NCBI GenBank assembly: GCA_012512545.1
Contig: JAAZDZ010000205.1
Span: forward strand, 1 to 21,188
DNA from: Alcaligenaceae bacterium
GTDB lineage: Bacteria; Pseudomonadota; Gammaproteobacteria; Burkholderiales; Burkholderiaceae_B
Direction: 5' to 3'
Length of the DNA: 21,188 nt
Below are positions 18,042 to 21,188 of this stretch, piece after piece. A model generated the notes under the pieces. That model made no database searches and was not told the origin of the DNA. It worked only from the letters and a program-made list of their open reading frames with translations. Within the stretch, counting starts at the first letter, position 1; each line of letters starts with the position of its first letter. Both the position numbers and the translations under genes were made by a program.

Positions 18042-19052
18042 GTGTCTCATTCAGACAAACGCCTGACGCAAAGCATCCGGGCCACTATCCAGGCTCGGGT
18101 GCTCCGATTACAAGCGGCCACAGCCACGGGACGGGCACAACGCCCATACCCCGCCACGCTAGCCCAGTCACAGCGGTTGCGCGCATCAGCCGGGGCAATC
18201 CGCCTGGGAATTCATGCCGCACTGGCACTCGCGGCGATAGCTGGCCCGCTTGCCGCGCGTGCCCAGGCAACCGGGGCCAACCCGCCCCACCGCATCATCA
18301 CCCTCACCCCCCATGTCACGGAAATGGTCTTTGCCGCAGGGGGCGGCGACCACATCGTCGGCACCGTCACCGCCAGTGACTTTCCACCCGCTGCAAACGC
18401 AATTCCCCGCGTGGGCGACGGCATTACCGTGAACCAGGAACGCATCATCATTCTGCGGCCTACCGTCTTGATAGGCTGGCTGCGTTCGGGGCTGGCCGTC
18501 CAGCTGGAACCCCTGGCCGAACGACTGGGCGCGCAAATGCTGTATTCGCGCCCCCTGACACTACGCGACATCCCCGCCGACCTCCGCCGCATCGGCCAAT
18601 TGCTGGGCAGCGAAACTACGGCGGATGAAGCGGCAACCCGACTGGAAGCCCGCATCCATACCCTGGAAAGCCAGTACGCGCAGCGTCCGCCAGTCAACGT
18701 ATTCATTGAAGTCGGCAGCAAACCGCTCTACACCATTGGCGACGATCCGCTGCTGAACGACGCCCTGCGCATCTGCGGCGCCACCAACGTCTACGCATCC
18801 ACCGGCATCCCCGCACCCCGCGTCTCTGTGGAAAGCGTGCTGGTGGCCAACCCCGCACTCATCATCGCCACCGGCCATCCCGGCAGCACCCCCGAGGAAA
18901 TCCGCCAACGCTGGGCCGCCTACGGCCTGCCCGCCGCCTTAGACGGACATATCCACATAGCCAACCCCGACGCCCTCTACCGCCCCGGCCCCCGCCTCAT
19001 CGACGCCGCCGAAACCCTCTGCCCCGCAGTAGACGCCGCCCGCCACCCCTAA
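18042..19052 (+). CDS. btuF: Periplasmic cobalamin-binding protein, BtuF-like
   Basis: A 336-residue substrate-binding protein of the TroA/BtuF fold, expected to pass B12 from BtuB to an ABC transporter. Domain 1 begins at about residue 81 with RIITLTPHVTEMVFAAG, then GTVTASDFPPAA and VNQERIIILRPTVLIGW. A long helix links to domain 2: VNVFIEVGSKPLYTIGDDPLLND, ICGATNVYA, VSVESVLVANPALIIA. The signal peptide hydrophobic core is at about 56-72, so the n-region from the GTG at 18042 is unusually long. A later start such as the TTG near 18178 would give a normal signal. It is 12 bp after btuB, hence the same riboswitch-controlled transcript. btuC and btuD do not follow. The family is certain; the cobalamin role comes from context and similarity. 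Confidence 0.88.
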   Translation: MSHSDKRLTQSIRATIQARVLRLQAATATGRAQRPYPATLAQSQRLRASAGAIRLGIHAALALAAIAGPLAARAQATGANPPHRIITLTPHVTEMVFAAGGGDHIVGTVTASDFPPAANAIPRVGDGITVNQERIIILRPTVLIGWLRSGLAVQLEPLAERLGAQMLYSRPLTLRDIPADLRRIGQLLGSETTADEAATRLEARIHTLESQYAQRPPVNVFIEVGSKPLYTIGDDPLLNDALRICGATNVYASTGIPAPRVSVESVLVANPALIIATGHPGSTPEEIRQRWAAYGLPAALDGHIHIANPDALYRPGPRLIDAAETLCPAVDAARHP

Positions 19053-19069
19053 TGGGGTCAGACACCATT
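19051..19069. repeat. 19-bp interrupted palindrome at the btuF stop (REP-like)
   Basis: The sequence reads AATGG-N-GTC-N-GAC-N-CCATT, symmetric at 16 of 19 positions, and its first two bases are part of the btuF TAA stop. GGGGTCAGACACC-type sequences are, from memory, dispersed in many proteobacterial genomes, often beside REP-associated transposases. Only one copy is present in this window. It may also end or stabilise the btuBF message. Confidence 0.45.
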
Positions 19070-19147
19070 TATAAGAGGCTGAGCCGTCGCATAAAATAGA
19101 TTATTCTTTCAGATTGACCTCAAGAAGCAGCACTGGCATTCGACATC

Positions 19148-19951
19148 ATGACGCAACAAGCAGACACCTTCACCCTGGCAGGCCGCGAATACTCCTCCCG
19201 TCTTCTGGTAGGCACCGGCAAATACAAGGATTTCGAAGAAACCCGGCTGGCGCTTGAAGCCAGCGAGGCGGAAATCGTCACGGTTGCCATCCGCCGCAGC
19301 AACATCGGCCAGAACCCCGATGAGCCCAACCTGCTGGACGTCATCCCGCCCGACCGTTACACCATTCTGCCCAACACTGCAGGCTGCTACACCGCCCAGG
19401 AAGCCGTGCGCACTCTGCGTCTGGCGCGCGAACTGCTCGATGGCCACAACCTCGTCAAGCTGGAAGTACTGGGCGACAAGGACAACCTGTTCCCCAATAT
19501 GCCTGCCACCCTGGACGCCGCCCGCACCCTGGTGGCCGATGGCTTCAAGGTCATGGTGTATTGCACCGACGACCCCATCCAGTGCCGCATGCTTGAAGAC
19601 ATCGGCTGCATCGCCATCATGCCGCTTGCCTCGCTCATCGGCTCCGGCATGGGCATACTCAACCCCTGGAATCTGCGCCTCATCATTGATCAATCCAGCG
19701 TACCCGTGCTGGTTGATGCTGGCGTGGGCACGGCATCCGATGCCGCCATCGCCATGGAACTCGGTTGTGACGGGGTGTTGATGAATACCGCCATCGCAGG
19801 CGCCCGCGACCCCATCCTCATGGCTTCTGCCATGAAAAAAGCCGTGCAGGCCGGCCGCGAAGCCTGGCGCGCGGGCCGTATTCCACGCAAGTTCTACAGC
19901 GCCGACCCCAGTTCCCCGGAAGAAGGTCTGCTGAAACCCCTGAATTCATAA
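19148..19951 (+). CDS. thiG: Thiazole synthase
   Basis: A 267-residue TIM-barrel enzyme building the thiazole phosphate of thiamin from deoxyxylulose phosphate, a glycine-derived imine and ThiS thiocarboxylate. Motifs: [19 protein letters not shown] (8-26), [37 protein letters not shown] with Lys104 as the Schiff-base residue, and C-terminal [20 protein letters not shown] and GVLMNTAIA. Length is normal. The ATG at 19148 lacks a strong Shine-Dalgarno. thiS and thiO, often adjacent, are absent from the 95-bp upstream gap, where no TPP riboswitch is recognisable either; a TAAAAT at 19092 could be a -10. thiD follows after 10 bp. Confidence 0.96.
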   Translation: MTQQADTFTLAGREYSSRLLVGTGKYKDFEETRLALEASEAEIVTVAIRRSNIGQNPDEPNLLDVIPPDRYTILPNTAGCYTAQEAVRTLRLARELLDGHNLVKLEVLGDKDNLFPNMPATLDAARTLVADGFKVMVYCTDDPIQCRMLEDIGCIAIMPLASLIGSGMGILNPWNLRLIIDQSSVPVLVDAGVGTASDAAIAMELGCDGVLMNTAIAGARDPILMASAMKKAVQAGREAWRAGRIPRKFYSADPSSPEEGLLKPLNS

Positions 19952-19961
19952 TCATCACGCC

Positions 19962-20789
19962 ATGATTCCCAACACCCTCACCATTGCCGGAGTGGACCCC
20001 TCCGGCGGCGCCGGCATTCTGGCCGACATCAAGGCCATGAGCGCACTGGGCGCCTACGGCACAGCCGTGGTGGCTGCTCTTACCGCGCAGAACACCCTGG
20101 GCGTCGCCGGTATTTCCGCCGTACCCGCAGAATTCGTCACCTCGCAGATCGACACCCTGTTTTCCGATGTGCGCATTGACGCCGTAAAAATCGGCATGCT
20201 GGGCCAGCAGTCCGTCACCCGCGCCGTCGCGGAACGCCTGGCCCACTGGAAACCCCGGCATGTGGTGCTGGACCCGGTCATGATCGCCAAAAGCGGCGAT
20301 GCTCTGTTGGAACGCAGCGCCATCGACGAACTGCGCGAAAGCCTGCTGCCGCAATCCTCCATGGTGACCCCCAACCTGCCCGAAGCCGGCGTGCTGCTGG
20401 ACAGCCGCCCGGCTGACAACCTCAAAGAAATGCGCCGCATGGCTGAGCGCCTGCGCCGCCTGCTGCCCGACGACGGCCAGCGCTGGGTCTTTCTGAAAGG
20501 CGGCCACCTGCCCGGCAATGACACCATTGATATAGTGCACGACGGCGACCAGATGCTGGAACTGCCGGGCACACGCATTCACACGCGCAACACGCATGGC
20601 ACCGGCTGCACACTATCAGCCGCGCTGGCCGCCCTGCTGCCTCAATGCGCGGATGTTCCCGAAGCCGCGCAGCGCGCCAAGGCTTATCTGGTAGAAGCCA
20701 TCGCCCGTTCCGGCGACCTTGAAGTGGGGTTCGGCCATGGGCCGGTTCACCATTTCCATGCGCTATGGGGCAACACAAATAGGCTATAG
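19962..20789 (+). CDS. thiD: Hydroxymethylpyrimidine/phosphomethylpyrimidine kinase
   Basis: A 275-residue ribokinase-like enzyme phosphorylating HMP and HMP-phosphate to supply the pyrimidine half of thiamin. Motifs: TIAGVDPSGGAGILADIKAM (7-26, substrate and phosphate loop), KIGMLG (77-82), VLDPVMIAKSGDALL, VTPNLPEAGVLL, and NTHGTGCTLSAALAA, with the anion hole and catalytic Cys at about residue 214. The C-terminus GFGHGPVHHFHALW is typical of the family. It starts 10 bp after thiG, so the two are cotranscribed and joined to the same pathway. The ATG has little Shine-Dalgarno, suggesting coupling to thiG translation. Confidence 0.96.
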   Translation: MIPNTLTIAGVDPSGGAGILADIKAMSALGAYGTAVVAALTAQNTLGVAGISAVPAEFVTSQIDTLFSDVRIDAVKIGMLGQQSVTRAVAERLAHWKPRHVVLDPVMIAKSGDALLERSAIDELRESLLPQSSMVTPNLPEAGVLLDSRPADNLKEMRRMAERLRRLLPDDGQRWVFLKGGHLPGNDTIDIVHDGDQMLELPGTRIHTRNTHGTGCTLSAALAALLPQCADVPEAAQRAKAYLVEAIARSGDLEVGFGHGPVHHFHALWGNTNRL

Positions 20790-20854
20790 TAAGCACGTTG
20801 CACTTGCTGCGGCCTGCCGCACGCGCTTGTCAGAAACAAAATCCAGAAAAGATC

Positions 20855-21188
20855 ATGAACGCCACAGCCCTTTCCGAACTCGAACTTGCTCGTTTCAACA
20901 TGGTGGAACAACAGATCCGCCCATGGGATGTCAGCGACGAACACGTTCTGCAAGCGCTTTTCGATGTGCCTCGCGAACGCTACGTTCCCGCACCCATGCA
21001 GGGTCTGGCTTTCTCCGATATCGAATTGCCGCTCATCATCAATTCGGAAGATACCCGGGAAACCATGCTGCATCCCAAGCTGGAAGCCCGTCTCGCCCAG
21101 GAACTGCAGCTCAGGCCCACTGATTGCGTGCTGGAAATCGGCACAGGCTCCGGCTACCAGGCTGCCCTGCTTGCCGCGCTGGCTCAGC
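20855..21188 (+). CDS. Protein-L-isoaspartate O-methyltransferase family protein (N-terminal part)
   Basis: The first 111 residues of an AdoMet-dependent methyltransferase; the rest is beyond the right edge. The PCMT-family start is ARFNMVEQQIRPWDVSD (13-29), then VPRERYVP and the Rossmann motif I LEIGTGSGYQAALLAAL. The classical enzyme repairs isoaspartyl residues in damaged proteins. In several Alcaligenaceae genomes, from memory, a gene of this kind precedes a rhodanese-domain gene and tolC, and such members are not always true repair enzymes. The ATG at 20855 has AGAAAAG upstream. It lies 65 bp after thiD; the gap holds a small TGCGG/CCGCA hairpin (20808-20821) with no T-run. Confidence 0.9.
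   Translation, partial: MNATALSELELARFNMVEQQIRPWDVSDEHVLQALFDVPRERYVPAPMQGLAFSDIELPLIINSEDTRETMLHPKLEARLAQELQLRPTDCVLEIGTGSGYQAALLAALAQ

Noticed and set aside
19053..19147. Possible TPP riboswitch upstream of thiG
   Set aside because: The 95-bp gap has no CTGAGA or ACCTGA-type conserved pairs of the THI element in the right order; only a short A+T-rich stretch is present.
20808..20821. Hairpin TGCGG/CCGCA between thiD and the methyltransferase gene as a terminator
   Set aside because: Only 5 bp of stem and no following T-run; too weak to call.

Overview
This is a gene-dense, G+C-rich bacterial chromosome segment, most likely from a betaproteobacterium of the order Burkholderiales and plausibly the family Alcaligenaceae. 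The assignment rests on three things: a DUF3460 gene (a family typical of Betaproteobacteria), the local orders DUF3460-scpA-panC and prepilin peptidase-coaE-zapD, and the general look of the proteins. No rRNA, tRNA, CRISPR array, insertion sequence or phage gene was seen. The window reads as core chromosome with a cobalamin-centred block.

Layout. Positions 1-2927 (minus) hold a tripartite RND efflux operon: a membrane fusion protein followed by an MdtB/MuxB-like pump that runs off the left edge. Positions 3043-5143 (minus) hold prepilin peptidase, coaE and zapD in a tight operon. Positions 5246-5914 (plus) encode an NlpE-like lipoprotein. Facing it at 5931-6194 (minus) is a tiny stand-alone LuxR-type DNA-binding protein, separated from panC by a strong intrinsic terminator. 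Positions 6363-9184 (minus) carry an XRE/MmyB-type regulator, DUF3460, scpA and panC. Positions 9208-12981 (minus) are cobalamin-dependent methionine synthase metH, with a good sigma70-like promoter in front.

The cobalamin block runs from 9208 to 19052. On the minus strand, cobT-cobS-cobC encode late steps of cobalamin nucleotide-loop assembly, and metH, which uses the cofactor, lies directly downstream. Diverging from cobT, a cobalamin riboswitch (about 15840-16070, plus) precedes btuB, the outer-membrane TonB-dependent receptor, and btuF, the periplasmic binding protein. Together this is uptake, salvage and use of B12. The inner-membrane transporter genes btuC and btuD and the kinase cobU/cobP are not in the window. 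The riboswitch carries about 107 nt between two conserved core elements that are usually separated by about 20 nt.

The right end (plus) holds the thiamin genes thiG and thiD, then the start of a protein-L-isoaspartate methyltransferase gene cut by the window edge. A 19-bp interrupted palindrome resembling dispersed REP-type repeats overlaps the btuF stop codon.

Nothing here amounts to a clearly new multi-gene system. The most interesting leads are the enlarged riboswitch, the receiver-less LuxR-type protein behind a bulged terminator, a prepilin peptidase lacking its zinc-binding/methylase region, and the compact B12 arrangement. All alignments are from memory of the families; no search was run.
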